NCBI GenBank assembly: GCA_963698255.1
Contig: CAVOQD010000003.1
Coordinates: forward strand, 62,001-126,000
Direction: 5' to 3'
From: JAWKOK01 sp963698255
GTDB taxonomy: Bacteria > Chloroflexota > Anaerolineae > Caldilineales > Caldilineaceae
Length of the DNA: 64,000 nucleotides
The position numbers were made by a program, and so were the translations under genes. Positions 26,483-35,911 of this stretch are shown here, piece after piece (the stretch's first letter is position 1; every line of letters starts with the position of its first letter). The notes beneath the pieces are model-generated. The model was not told where the DNA came from, did no database searches, and saw only the letters and a program-made list of their open reading frames with translations.

Positions 26483-27382
26483 TCAATGTTGCTCATGCGG
26501 CCTCAGGCGACTCAGCTCTTGTCGGATATTGTGCCGGAGTTGGACCATGGATTGGTTGGCCTGATCGAGCGTACGCAGCAAATTCGTCAGATGTTGGGCA
26601 TAGTGAAGTTCCTGGTGCGTGACATCCGAGGGGGGAATCTGCTGATTGCGCACCGTGTTGTAGAGGGCAACAGTCTGCGCTGCCGGCTCGACGCCCAATT
26701 CCTCCCACAGGATGGCGCGGCAGAGATCATACTGATTGAGGACAGCCGTCCGTTCGCCGGCCATGGCGTAGAGACACATGAGATCGTAGTGGGTGCGCTC
26801 GCGCGCCCGATCCCAGCGTAGCAACTGATTGGCGTAGTCGATGCCGTTTTCGAAATCGCCATGGTGAAGCGCATGTTCGACCAATTTGTCCAGTATGATC
26901 ATGTTCATGCGCGTCAACCGCTCGCGTTCAATCACGCACCAATCCTGGTACCAGCCCTCCAGCAGATCCCCGCGATAGAGCGTAACGGCTCTCTGAAGTT
27001 CGGGAAGCGCCGCTTCGGTCAACTCGTGGCCGGCAATGCCCTTGGTCGCGCGGTAGATTGCTTCAAACTCAGCCAGATCCAACCAGTAGTTGCGGGCTTC
27101 TGTGGCGTCAATCCACTCCGGATCGACGCACAGAACTGCGCTCTCTTCGGGCATGGTCGATTGGATCTGCCACAAGGTCTTGCGCAAGTAGGTGCGCGCC
27201 TGGGTGGGCGATGCCTCTGCCCAGAGCAACGCAGCCAACCGGTCGCGATGATGGGGGACCTTACGAAAGATAAGCAGGTAAGCGACCAGTTCGCATGCTT
27301 TTTGAGAGGCGGCGGGGGTCACGCGCTGTTCGTCGCACCAGATATCGAAACGGCCCAACATGAAGACGCGAGTATCAGCCAT
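26483..27382 (-). CDS. BTAD-domain (SARP-like) transcriptional activator (299 aa)
   Basis: The start is ATG 27382 (MADTRVFMLGRFDIWCDEQR), with GGAGGTTCTCCC immediately upstream. The longer ORF upstream has no domain character. Residues 1-95 form the winged-helix DNA-binding domain (QKACELVAYLLIFRKVPHHR, LAALLWAEASPTQARTYLRK). Residues about 105-245 are the bacterial transcriptional activation domain with TPR-like helices (LYRGDLLEGWYQDWCVIERE, LLRWDRARERTHYDLMCLYA, CRAILWEELGVEPAAQTVAL). It is encoded just upstream of the CIS genes on the same strand and probably controls them. That is inference from position and the heptamer repeats. It lacks the ATPase and TPR extensions of large LuxR/SARP regulators. 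Confidence 0.88.
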   Translation of the reverse strand: MADTRVFMLGRFDIWCDEQRVTPAASQKACELVAYLLIFRKVPHHRDRLAALLWAEASPTQARTYLRKTLWQIQSTMPEESAVLCVDPEWIDATEARNYWLDLAEFEAIYRATKGIAGHELTEAALPELQRAVTLYRGDLLEGWYQDWCVIERERLTRMNMIILDKLVEHALHHGDFENGIDYANQLLRWDRARERTHYDLMCLYAMAGERTAVLNQYDLCRAILWEELGVEPAAQTVALYNTVRNQQIPPSDVTHQELHYAQHLTNLLRTLDQANQSMVQLRHNIRQELSRLRPHEQH

Positions 27383-27849
27383 GGGAGAACCTCCTTCACA
27401 CAACGTCACAAACTTCCAACACCCAAACAATGGCGGGGAGCACACAGAATTACCGCCGGTTGTCAGCGAGCGCTGCCTGCTGAACAATCTGCGTGGCGAG
27501 ATCAAACATGCTCTGGGTTCGCGTGAGACGAAAAATCGCGACAGACGGTCAACGGCAGATCGCGATGGCAGCGAAACGGAAGGCAGATACAAGGATTGTA
27601 CAGGAAGCGAACTATGATTGTAGCATTTGCCTGACGATTCAGCAAGGTGTTTTTCGGATGTTTTCCACCTGACTTCCATACGATCCGCGCGCTCCAGTCT
27701 AGTTGCTTTCGGGCAGTTCGGCAGTGCGTCCGCGCATGGATAGCGTGTGCGCAAGATCACAGCGCGACGAAAACGGCCACAAGGAGCATGCCCCTTGTGG
27801 CCGTTTTCGTCGCGCTGTGGTTTCTGAGAAAGTTTGGACTATGCAGCCG
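27383..27849. other. Gene-poor gap upstream of the BTAD gene
   Basis: In this 467-base stretch I see no convincing gene. It contains the BTAD gene's leader and a long perfect hairpin at 27758-27819, listed separately. Confidence 0.6.
27758..27819. repeat. Perfect 27-bp inverted repeat (hairpin)
   Basis: Arms 27758-27784 and 27793-27819 are exact reverse complements over 27 bases (CACAGCGCGACGAAAACGGC and onward) with an 8-base loop AGCATGCC. No T-run follows on either strand, so it is not a standard Rho-independent terminator. It lies past the 3' end of the membrane protein gene (stop at 27850). Confidence 0.9.
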
Positions 27850-28532
27850 CTAGGTGAGCGTCCGCAAAGCGGATGACTTCGCTGAACCCGCAGTCGCCAA
27901 CCACGGAGTAATACCGAGAACGACCAACCCTATGAGTCCGGCCAGCATCGCATAGAGTCCCCAGCCCGCGTCCTGCGGTCGATTGTAGATCAGGCTGATG
28001 TCCGGCAGAACACGCAGGAAAGCCCTGGACTGGGAACCCATGCCGACGCCAACGCCAGCAGGGCGATCACCGTGCCGGGCACTTTGCGAGGGAGCAGCGC
28101 CAGAAATGGGCTGAGTGCTGTCGCCGACAGCAGCAGCCCGATGGCGATGGTTTGCTGACGAAACTCAGGCGTCAGCAGTCGCTGGGGCGTCCACGCCGGG
28201 GGCAGCAGATTGAGCGCCGTGATGATCGACAGCGCAACAAGTATTGCACGAGCGGGCCAGCCATAGCACAGTTCCGGCCGAAAGGCGTACAGGCTCATGG
28301 CCAGGCTGACCGTCACCAACGGCAGATAGAAGCCTTCGCGCCAAAGGGTGACGCTGCCGTCGAGCACCGACGGCAGGAACTTCACATATTCGCCCATGTC
28401 CAGGCCAATCACAACCAGCCCGGCCGCCGGGTTGCCGATCCATGGGCCGAAGTAGCCCACGAGCGTCAGCAGCCCCGCCGCAAGCAGCAGCCAACGAAAC
28501 TGGCTGTTTATCCGGTCAAACAGTGAGCGCAC
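27850..28532 (-). CDS. Multi-pass membrane protein of unknown function (about 227 aa, frameshifted)
   Basis: The start is GTG 28532 (RSLFDRINSQFRWLLLAA), with GGGGGAGAAC upstream. Hydrophobic segments include WLLLAAGLLTLVGYFGPWIG, then LPLVTVSLAMSLYAF, IAIGLLLSATALSPFLALL and, after a frame change near 28030, YAMLAGLIGLVVLGITPWLA, so five or six membrane spans are likely. A one-base change restores the frame there. Unlike most breaks in this window, it is not solved by adding CG. The family is not recognised. It begins within the 3' end of the thioesterase frame. Confidence 0.5.
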
Positions 28533-29053
28533 GCAGCGTTCTCCCCCTTTTTTGAGATCGTGATTGTAGGTGCGTTTGCAACCGACGATCCCTGACCAGT
28601 TGATGCGGTTGCAAACCGCACCTCATGTCTGCATACGTTTCACGCCGTGCCAGCCGTGCGGCCTGGCGCTTTTCCCCGGCAACAAACCGCTCGCGTGCCT
28701 GCTCGTCCTCCAGGCGGAGCGGCGGGACGGCGGTCGGGACGGCGGTCATCGTCCAGCGCCACGTAGACGAAGTAGGCGCTATTGGTGTGGGTGACTTCGC
28801 CCGTCAGCAGATTTTCGGCTTCGACACGCAGCTCGACTTCGATGCTCGTGCGTCCCACCCAGGTGATGCGACCGTGAACCAGCACCAACTGGCCGACCAG
28901 CACCGGCTTGTGAAAGGTGACGCTGTCGACAGTCACCGTCACGGCCGGGCGTCGCGCATGGCGGCTGGCAATGATGCCGCCGCACTCGTCACACAGCTTG
29001 AGCAGCCAGCCACCATGGATATTGCCAAGGCTGTTTGAGTGTTCGGGCTGCAT
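28516..29053 (-). CDS. Acyl-CoA thioesterase, hotdog fold (about 179 aa, frameshifted)
   Basis: MQPEHSNSLGNIHGGWLLKL opens the hotdog domain, followed by CDECGGIIASRHARRPAVTV and VGRTSIEVELRVEAENLLTG, matching cytosolic acyl-CoA thioesterases of the YciA/BACH type that hydrolyse acyl-CoA to free acid and CoA. The frame breaks near 28735, and restoring CG at CCCGAC gives the usual C-terminus (VPPLRLEDEQARERFVAGEK). The start is uncertain: the frame upstream of ATG 29053 already looks thioesterase-like (ELTLTQY), and an ATG at 29115 would serve if another break exists. The true 3' end is also unclear because the frame runs into an inverted repeat at 28566-28624. Confidence 0.75.
28566..28624. 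repeat. Imperfect inverted repeat
   Basis: AGGTGCGTTTGCAACC and GGTTGCAAACCGCACCT face each other with a one-base gap in the stem. It overlaps the apparent end of the thioesterase gene. Confidence 0.7.
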
Positions 29054-29161
29054 GTATTGGGTGAGCGTCAGCTCGGACTCTTCGGGCTCTTGGCTGGGAG
29101 ATCAGCTTCAGTCATCACTTTTTCCAATCTGACGTTATGTGCCGGTAGCTCGCAATCCATG

Positions 29162-30314
29162 TCAGGCTGATCCAGTCAGTCGACACGCTGCATAGGCTTC
29201 CAGCAACTGGCCGACGCTGCGTTGCCAGGTGAAACCGGCGGCATGGCTGATGCCGGCTCGGCTGAGCCGGTGCCGCAGTTGACGCTCAGTGGCCAGGCGG
29301 ACTGATGCCGTCAGCAATGCTGTCCACATCTTCGGCATCGACGTAGATAGCGCCAGGGCCGCCGGCTTCGGGCAAGCAGGAGTTGTCGGCGGTCAGCACG
29401 GGCGTTGCGCAGGCCAGCGCTTCAATGATCGGCAGCCCAAACCCTTCGTATAGGGATGGATAGGCGAAAAAATCCGCTGCCGAATAGAGCGCCGGCAGAT
29501 CTTCATCGGCCACGAAGCCGGGAAAGATCACGTGGGCTTCCAGGCCCAGCCGTTTGACCTCCTCAAGATGGTGTCGTAGAGCCAGCCCTTCTTGCCGCCG
29601 ATCACCAATTGGTGGTCGAGCCGGGCATCGTCGCGGGCCTGGCCGAATGCCTGGATCAGACGTTCGAAATTCTTGCGCGGCTCCAAGGTGCTCAGGCCAA
29701 GAATGAAGGGGCGTTCATCGATGCCGTAACGTGTGCGCACGGCGGCGATTCGGGCCGGGTCGTCGATTGGCAAAAAATGGCTGTGATCAACGGCACCCTG
29801 GACAACCGAGATCTGCGCCGCCGGAATCTGCCACTGTTCCTGCAGATCGATGGCCGTGTTTTCGACTGTCGGCCAGGATGTGATCGGCGCGCTGCACGCT
29901 GCGCGGCACCACCACGTTGAGGTAACGATGCAGGCTGGGCATGGCCGCATTCGGGTAGAAGAGAAAGGCCAGATCGTGGACGGTGAGCACCTTGCGCCGC
30001 GCCCGATTGGGGGCCATGACAAAATCGGTGGCGTGGAAGAGATCCAGCGGGCCGCCGGTGAACCAATCGACCGGCGGCGCCGGCACGTTGAGCCGGTGCC
30101 AGAGTCGAACCATGTTGCGTTCGTCGAGAGGGGTCGAGTGGAGCGGCAGCGGCGCTGCGTCTCGATCCGCCTGGCTGACCGCGCCGACCACAAAGAGGCG
30201 CAGATCGTATCCCGGATTCTCCTCGACCAGCGCCGCGACCTGGCCCCGGATGATGCGTCCGATCCCTGCACTCTGTCGGATGGCCGGCGTGTAGTCGATG
30301 GCGATGATCGTCAT
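29162..30314 (-). CDS. Glycosyltransferase family 1 (GT4-type), about 385 aa, frameshifted
   Basis: The start is ATG 30314 (MTIIAIDYTPAIRQSAGIGR). The N-terminal half is the acceptor Rossmann domain (DLFHATDFVMAPNRARRKVL, TVHDLAFLFY). The C-terminal half carries LGLSTLEPRKNFERLIQAF and the GT4 donor motif SLYEGFGLPIIEALACATPV, with EGFGLPxxE binding the nucleotide-sugar. Three frame breaks occur, near 29869 (solved by CG at AGTCGAAAA), 29565 and 29305. The restored C-terminus ends WQRSVGQLLEAYAACRLTG, normal for the family. It follows GtrA and an O-antigen ligase, so a role in polysaccharide or glycolipid assembly is likely. Confidence 0.82.
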
Positions 30315-30325
30315 GAAAGAGGTAA

Positions 30326-30797
30326 CTACAGCCCGCGATAGGTCCAGAAGCGGTTGACAAAGAAGTTCCAGAAGAGCACAACGCCGATGGCGAACAGCTT
30401 GGCGAAGTTGTAGCTGACCGTGTAGGCCAGTTCAGGATTGGCAATCCATTCGGTCCCAATGGGGCAGAAGCAGGTGGTTCACGCCCAGGAAGACGGCCTG
30501 GTTGATGGCAAGGCCGATGAGGCTGACGATGGTGAACTGGACGAGTTGACTGCCGGCGGCTCGATCCCGGCTTTCGGGGAAGGTCCATCGGCGGTTCAGG
30601 AAGAAGTTCTGGATGACTGCGGCTGTGAAGCTGAACAGATTGGCAACTGCCAACGGGAAACCGAATACTTGGATCAGAATATTCAACACGGCAAAATCGG
30701 TGACCGAACCCGCCGCCCCGACCGTGGCGAATTTGAAAAATCGCCTGATCTCTTTTTGGTTGGTATCGGTCATGCTGCGCACTTGTGAGATGCTCAA
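30326..30797 (-). CDS. GtrA-like membrane protein (about 157 aa, frameshifted)
   Basis: The start is near 30797 (MSISQVRSMTDTNQKE), with an alternative Met nine codons later. Four membrane spans are visible: FFKFATVGAAGSVTDFAVLN, LAVANLFSFTAAVIQNFFLN, QFTIVSLIGLAINQAVFLGV and, after the break near 30455, FAKLFAIGVVLFWNFFVNRF. The RFxxVGxxGxxxD opening and NFxxNRxWTF motif are typical of the family, which helps move lipid-linked sugars across the cytoplasmic membrane. CG restored at GACCGAATGG gives an intact protein. It lies 11 bases from the glycosyltransferase gene. Confidence 0.85.
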
Positions 30798-30807
30798 AAC
30801 TCAACTC

Positions 30808-32398
30808 CTAGGTCAGTTCGGCGTGAATACCGCGACGGACATCAGACGACTTTTCCTCTTGCCGCAACTGCATGTGGATATCAGCCGGATTCATCAGTCG
30901 ATCATCCTGCTCGATGGAAACCAAGCATCCGATCCAAAGGGCCAGTTGAATGTAGATACCCTGTACAAAAAGATTGTCGAAAAAATTGTGCAGGCTCATG
31001 TGTACAATGACACCCAGAACGCCCAGCGCCAGGGCCGCCGTCCACGAACCGGGTTGGGCACGGCGGATGCCCCTCACAACCCAGATCGTCAACCCGCCCC
31101 AGAGCAACAGATAGGCCGCAAAGCCGACAATCCCTGTCTCGCCCAGCACATTCAGATAGATATTGTGTGCATGCCCAAGCGCTTCCTCCCACTGGGCCAG
31201 CCGCACCGTCGGATAGACAGCCTCGTAGTTGCCCGGACCGACGCCGAGCCAAGGGCGCCTGTTCCCACATGCGCAACGCCGCCACCCAGTGGGCCAAACG
31301 CTCGACCACCGAGAAATTCTCGTCGGTCACCGGCTGGTTCAGCACATCGCCGACGCCGACGTAGGCAGGTATCTCCTGCACACGCGCTGCAATCGGCTCC
31401 GGCAGTGTGGCCGCTGAAAAGCTGCCCAGCAGAAACGCCGACAGCAGCACCACCAGCAGCGCAATTGCGAGGGCAAAGGTGCGTCTGCTGCGAAAGACAA
31501 GCACTACGCCTACGCCGGCCACCGCTCCGATCCAACCGCCGCGGCTCCAACTCGCCAGCAGGCCGGCGCCGATCAGCAGGGCGGCGCTGGAGTAGAAAAC
31601 GGCCAGGCCAAGTCTGATCCATCGACCGCCGACATCTCCCCCATTCGGTCGGAACACTGCCTCACGGCGCGTCTCTCCATTGCGCTCGGCGCCGACTTGG
31701 AAACGACCACTCAAGCCGAAAACGTTCCCCCAACCCCAGATCGCCAGGCTCACAGCCACCGGCAGGCAAAGACCAAGATAGCCGGCATAGGGATTGGGCT
31801 GCAAGAAGCTGCCGCTGGCCCGCATGTAGCCGCCCAGGATGATAAACCACTCAGGTCCGATGCGGAAGACAAACTGATACAGGCCGAGCGCGGCCTGGCC
31901 CATGCCGCCGATCAGCAACGCCGCCACCAGCCAAGGCAGACGCACTCGCGATACCATGCTCGGAATCAGCACCACGACTGCGGCAAATTCAATCCATTTT
32001 ACCACTTCCTTTACGGCTTCGCCCAACTCAGCCGCGCCCAGGGTTGAGAGCAGAAGTGCACCGATGTAGACTAGGGCAAGGGAGGCGGCGAGGGTCCAGC
32101 GGATGGAGAGTTGCCTACGCCGGACGCCATCGGCGAACCAGAGCGCCATCGCCAGCGCCAGCAGCAGGTCAGTGGCGCTGAATGGCCCGATTTTGATCGC
32201 GCCGGCCATCGGCAGTACAGCGGCCAACCCAAGCCAGATCAGCCAGGGCCAGCGCAGCAGAAGCAACGCTCCGGCTGCCGCTCCGGCCGCCGGCACGATC
32301 TGCCGCAAAGGCAGCACGGCCATCGCCCACGCCAGCAGCGTGAGCAGGGCGACGGTCAAGATGGGGCGTATGGGCGAATACCGCAATTGAATCGTCAC
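30808..32398 (-). CDS. O-antigen ligase/polymerase (Wzy/WaaL-like), about 530 aa, frameshifted
   Basis: The GTG at 32398 (VTIQLRYSPIRPILTV) is chosen as start because the ORF upstream reads into the tRNA gene. About ten to twelve membrane spans are visible, e.g. ILTVALLTLLAWAMAVLPL and FYSSAALLIGAGLLASWSRG. The family signature is present: a large loop with ASGSFLQPNPYAGYLGLCLP, then WLGVGPGNYEAVYP and HAHNIYLNVLGETGIVGFAA. The break near 31252 is solved by CG at GGCGCCCTTGG. It likely polymerises or ligates the glycan made by the neighbouring glycosyltransferase. Confidence 0.85.
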
Positions 32399-32449
32399 AA
32401 TGGAACCATGGTAGGCCGCAGATGTGTTCCTTGTCAATTCTGTCGAAAA

Positions 32450-32480
32450 GAAAAATCCCGGCACCCCTGTGCCGGGATTT
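32450..32480 (-). terminator. Rho-independent terminator of tRNA-Ser
   Basis: An 11-bp stem, AAATCCCGGCA/TGCCGGGATTT (32453-32463 and 32470-32480), lies 12 bases past the 3' end of the tRNA. On the minus strand it is followed by a T-rich run (TTTTTCTTTT). Confidence 0.85.
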
Positions 32481-32491
32481 GTTCTGTATGG

Positions 32492-32578
32492 CGGAGGGGG
32501 AGGGATTTGAACCCTCGAGGGCGTAAACCCTATGCGTTTTCGAGACGCACGCACTCGGCCAGACTATGCGACCCCTCC
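32492..32578 (-). tRNA. tRNA-Ser (CGA)
   Basis: This is an 87-base class II tRNA. The acceptor arms GGAGGGG and CCCCTCC pair with discriminator G. The anticodon stem-loop TGCGT-CTCGAAA-ACGCA gives anticodon CGA (serine, UCG codons). A long variable arm (TAGGG...CCCTC) and the T-loop GGTTCAAATCC are present. The 3' CCA is not encoded and must be added enzymatically. Confidence 0.95.
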
Positions 32579-32629
32579 AGATCCCGAATGCAAAAAGCTG
32601 TTCGGGCTTCAGTATTTCACTGTACTTCG

Positions 32630-32658
32630 ATAGTAGCACAGCCGTCCGTGTTCGACAA
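32630..32658 (-). promoter_or_regulatory. Candidate sigma70 promoter of tRNA-Ser
   Basis: On the minus strand TTGTCG (32658-32653) and TACTAT (32635-32630) are separated by exactly 17 bases, about 50 bases before the tRNA 5' end. Confidence 0.55.
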
Positions 32659-32783
32659 TTTTCGGCAGGGCATGGCTGTATTTCACGAAGTAAATCCCGG
32701 CGGATATCTTTCCGGAGTTTTTACCTCTGGTGGAACGGCTGATTTTCGCCGTGGTATTTACGACATCGTGTACTAATCGTGTC

Positions 32784-33886
32784 CTATTCGTCTTCGCCCA
32801 CCTGCTGTTTGAGCCAGGCTTCGATGAACATGTCGATGTCGCCATCCAGGACGGCGGCGGTGTTGCCGGTCTCGACGTCGGTGCGCAGATCCTTGACCAT
32901 CTGATACGGGTGCAGCACGTAGTTGCGGATCTGCGAGCCAAAATCGGCATGGACGTTTTCGCCTTTGAGCCGCGCTTTCTCCTCGGCCAGCCGCTCCTGC
33001 TCCAGGTCGTAGAGCCTGCCGCGCAGCACACGCATGGCCAGCGCCTTGTTCTGGGTCTGGCTGCGTTCGTTCTGGCAGGTGACGACCAGGCCGGAGGGCA
33101 GGTGGCGGATGCGTACGGCGGTGGCGTTCTTCTGGACATTCTGGCCGCCGGCGCCGCCGCTCAGGAAGACCTCGATCTCGATATCATTGGGGTCGATCTC
33201 GATCTCAATTTCATCGTCGAGCACCGGCACGATCTCCACCTTGGCGAAACTGGTGTGGCGGCGGCTGTTGGAATCGTACGGGCTGAGGCGCACCAGCCGA
33301 TGGGTGCCCTTCTCGGCCTTGAGATAGCCATAGGCAAAGGGACCGTCCACTTCGACCGTCACGCTCTTGATGCCGGCCTCTTCGCCCTCGGTCATGTCGG
33401 TGATGATCGTCTTGAAGCCGCGTTTTTCGGCCCAGCGCAGGTACATGCGCAGCAACATCTGCGCCCAATCCTGGGCTTCGGTGCCGCCGGCGCCGGCGTG
33501 GATGCTGAAGATGGCCGCACCCCGGTCGTGGGTGCCGTTCAGCGCCAGGGCGAACTCGCGCCGCTCGAACTCCTCTTCCAGCGCAGTGGCCTCTTGCTCC
33601 AACTCGGCCAGCATGTCCGGGATCGTCTTCGACCATCGCACACAGTTCGAGCGGCATCATTGGCGCGGCCGATGCAGTCCGTCCCACACTTCGACGATCT
33701 CGCGCAGCGCGCTCAAGCTCCTGCATCTTTTTCTGGGCAAGCTGCTGGTCATCCCAGAAGCCGGTTTCGCCGATCTCCGCTTCTAGCTCGTCTATCCGTT
33801 CGGTCTTCTGTGGGACGTCAAAGCCGCCCCCTGATCGCGTCAACCCGCTCAACAAGCAGAGCGAGCCGCGATTCAAGTTCGGTCAT
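32784..33886 (-). CDS. prfB: Peptide chain release factor 2 (programmed frameshift; extra breaks)
   Basis: RF2 recognises UGA and UAA and triggers peptide release. Translation starts at ATG 33886 (MTELESRLALLVERVDAIRG) and meets an in-frame TGA at 33818-33820, which is the natural autoregulatory +1 frameshift site. After the shift the frame continues DVPQKTERIDELEAEIGETG. The codon-recognition loop reads SPYD, where E. coli has SPFD, and the catalytic GGQ is in SGGAGGQNVQKNATAVRI. Between about 33625 and 33725 the frame is lost four times in roughly 100 bases. Restoring CG at each of four sites gives a continuous RF2 of about 369 residues (ELERALREIVEVWDGLHR and onward). An essential gene cannot really be broken this way. 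Confidence 0.93.
33817..33832 (-). promoter_or_regulatory. prfB programmed +1 frameshift signal
   Basis: On the minus strand the order is AGGGGG (Shine-Dalgarno-like, 33832-33827), CGG, CTT and then TGA C. CTT TGA C with an AGGGGG three bases upstream is the classic bacterial prfB slip site, where slow UGA decoding by RF2 itself promotes the shift. Confidence 0.95.
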
Positions 33887-33924
33887 GGTGTTATCTCCGT
33901 GTGTGATAATGGCGATATCGGGCA

Positions 33925-33999
33925 GTGGGGAAGTAGGGTGGTGTGGGGAATGCAGGCGACGTTGCCTGCATTCCCCACAACCCCACATCCCTACTGCCC
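33925..33999. repeat. Inverted repeat, family D (copy D1)
   Basis: The inner perfect 15-bp arms are GTGGGGAATGCAGGC (33943-33957) and GCCTGCATTCCCCAC (33964-33978). The outer imperfect arms (GGGCAGTGGGGAAG and CCCTACTGCCC) extend it to about 75 bases. It lies between prfB and ftsY. Confidence 0.85.
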
Positions 34000-34009
34000 C
34001 AACCTTCAC

Positions 34010-34961
34010 TCAATCTCCCAACAACCCTTCAACAAATGCCACTGGGTCAAAGAGCGCAAAATCGTCGATCTTCTCGCCGGTGCCGACGAAGCGGACGGGC
34101 ACGCCCAGTTGTTTCTTGATGCTGAGCACGGCGCCGCCCTTGCTCGTGCCGTCCAGCTTGGTCAGGACGATGCCGGTCACGCCGGACGTCTCTTTGAAGG
34201 CCATGGCCTGGGAGATGGCGTTCTGGCCGGTCGAGGCGTCCAGCACCAGCAGCACCTCATGGGGCGCCCGGTGAACCTGCTTGGCGGCGACACGCCGGAT
34301 CTTCTCCAGTTCCTGCATCAGGTTGTACTTGGTCTGCAAGCGGCCCGCCGTGTCAACCAGCAGCAGATCGGCGGCGCGGCTCTCCTGGCTGGCGCGAATG
34401 GCATCAAAGACCACCGCGCCCGGGTCCGAGTTGGGCGCCTGGGCAATCACGTCCACATCCGCGCGTTCGCCCCAGACCTTCAGCTGATCGATGGCCGCGG
34501 CCCGAAAGGTGTCTGCCGCGGCCATGACGACCTTGCGACCGCGCTGACGGTACCAGTAGGCCATCTTGCCGATGGTCGTTGTCTTGCCCGAGCCGTTGAC
34601 GCCGACCAAAAAGACCACAGTCAATATGCGCGGCTCATCGATGTGCAGCGGCTCATCCGATTCCAGCAGGCGGACCATCTCCTGCTTCAGGATCAGGTAG
34701 GCGTCCTTGGTCGACTTGATGTCCTCTCGCTCGACACGCTGCCCGAGTCGCCTCGACCAGGTCCATGGTGACATCCATGCCCAGGTCGCCCATGATCAGC
34801 GTCTCTTCCAGTTCTTCCCAGAGTTCCTCTGTGATCTCATTCTCTTGGAAGATGGCGCCGATGCGGCCGAAAATGCCCGAACGAGTCTTCTGTAGACTCT
34901 CTTCGAGCTTCAGTTCGTCCTGCGTTTTTTCTTCTTCCTTGCCGAACATACGACGTAGCAA
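34010..34961 (-). CDS. ftsY: Signal recognition particle receptor FtsY (about 317 aa, frameshifted)
   Basis: This SRP receptor GTPase docks ribosome-SRP complexes at the membrane. The TTG at 34961, with AAGGAG eight bases upstream, or the ATG at 34949, starts the protein (FGKEEEKTQDELKLEESLQK). The N domain contains ITEELWEELEETLIMGDLG. The G domain has VVFLVGVNGSGKTTTIGKMA (P-loop), AADTFRAAAIDQLKVW, LLLVDTAGRLQTKYNLMQEL and VLTKLDGTSKGGAVLSIKKQ, all diagnostic. The break near 34745 is solved by CG at ACTCGGGCAG. The N-terminal acidic A domain is short. Confidence 0.95.
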
Positions 34962-35207
34962 CGGACGGTCTCCTTCCGGTTGGCTACAAAGATCCGATTG
35001 ACTACAAAGAGCAGACGCGGGACATGCCCGCGTCGATGGATCAACAGATCAAGTATACCATGCGGCGATTGGTGGATCCAAAGTTGGATTGACAACGGCA
35101 GTTTGACGGGTTACTATTTTGATGTGTCTTGGCGCACAAATGGGTTGTGGTGCTGTCTGCTACGATGGCGATCAGAATCGGTTGACCTGGCTGCGGGACG
35201 ACTAAAA

Positions 35208-35621
35208 ATGTACGAGCGTATCCTCCGACAGATGCGGGCTAGAATCCGCTTACGACAGTATGTGATGACACTTCATGCCGAAGATGAGATGAACGACGAT
35301 CAACTGACCATCTTCGACATCGAGCGAGCGATTTCGATCGGCGAAATTGTTGAACGTCAAAGGATAGAAATGGTGCAACAATCTGAATTAACCTGCGTGT
35401 GTGGTGTTTGCGGTAGGCCGGGAGCCGTCATTCGCCGCGTCTCCTGGAGCTATGGACGCGGCAACACCCTTCTGGTCATCGAAGACGTTCCTATGGTTAG
35501 CTGTTCTCATTGTGGCGAAAGCTACCTAACGGCTGATACGCTTCATGAGCTTGAACGCATCAAGCAGCATCGGCAGTTGTTGGCCAAACAGCGACCGGTA
35601 CCGGTCGCTGTCTTTGCCTGA
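35208..35621 (+). CDS. DUF4258-YgiT zinc-finger fusion, toxin-antitoxin related (137 aa)
   Basis: The start is ATG 35208 (MYERILRQMRARIRLRQYVM). Residues 1-52 match the start of DUF4258 proteins (LRQYVMTLHAEDEMNDDQL, DIERAISIGEIVERQR), usually encoded as a separate putative toxin. Residues about 62-130 are the YgiT/MqsA-type zinc-finger partner with paired cysteines (CVCGVCG near 65 and CSHCGE near 100) and the linking VxRRVSWSYGRGNTLLVIED. Normally these are two adjacent genes. Here the DUF4258 C-terminal half and the antitoxin start are absent, so the two halves read as one protein. It may be a deletion product or a real fusion. Confidence 0.65.
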   Translation: MYERILRQMRARIRLRQYVMTLHAEDEMNDDQLTIFDIERAISIGEIVERQRIEMVQQSELTCVCGVCGRPGAVIRRVSWSYGRGNTLLVIEDVPMVSCSHCGESYLTADTLHELERIKQHRQLLAKQRPVPVAVFA

Positions 35622-35737
35622 CATGATGGGAGCATACCCTTACCCGACTCTTACAAAGATTTAATATCCTTTTCATCTTTGCGACCCATACTACGGGTGC
35701 GCTGTTGTTCAATGCCGACAGACCTCCTTGTTGGCGG

Positions 35738-35781
35738 AATAGGTTCCGATGTTGCCTCTCTTCATCGGAACCTATTTTTTT
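35738..35781 (+). terminator. Rho-independent terminator
   Basis: A 14-bp perfect stem, AATAGGTTCCGATG (35738-35751) and CATCGGAACCTATT (35763-35776), is followed by a T-run to 35781. It is about 115 bases after the DUF4258-YgiT gene. Confidence 0.85.
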
Positions 35782-35793
35782 GCCAAAAGGAGA

Positions 35794-35835
35794 GTTCCCG
35801 TGTGTCGCATCGACGCTGATGCGGCACACGGGAAC
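35794..35835. repeat. Hairpin with 18-bp stem
   Basis: GTTCCCGTGTGTCGCATC (35794-35811) pairs with GATGCGGCACACGGGAAC (35818-35835) with one mismatch. It lies near the 3' end of the ECF sigma gene (stop at 35912, minus strand). No T-run follows. Confidence 0.75.
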
Positions 35836-35911
35836 TGTGCGTTCTATCGATTGTTTGTGTTGTGGTCAGAGAGTCAGCAGTGTTTGTTGGAGGGTGGCTG
35901 TGTTCAATAAA

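Noticed and set aside
33818..33820. In-frame TGA in prfB as a sequencing error
   Set aside because: The AGGGGG-CGG-CTT-TGA-C context is the classic programmed frameshift signal, so it is biological.
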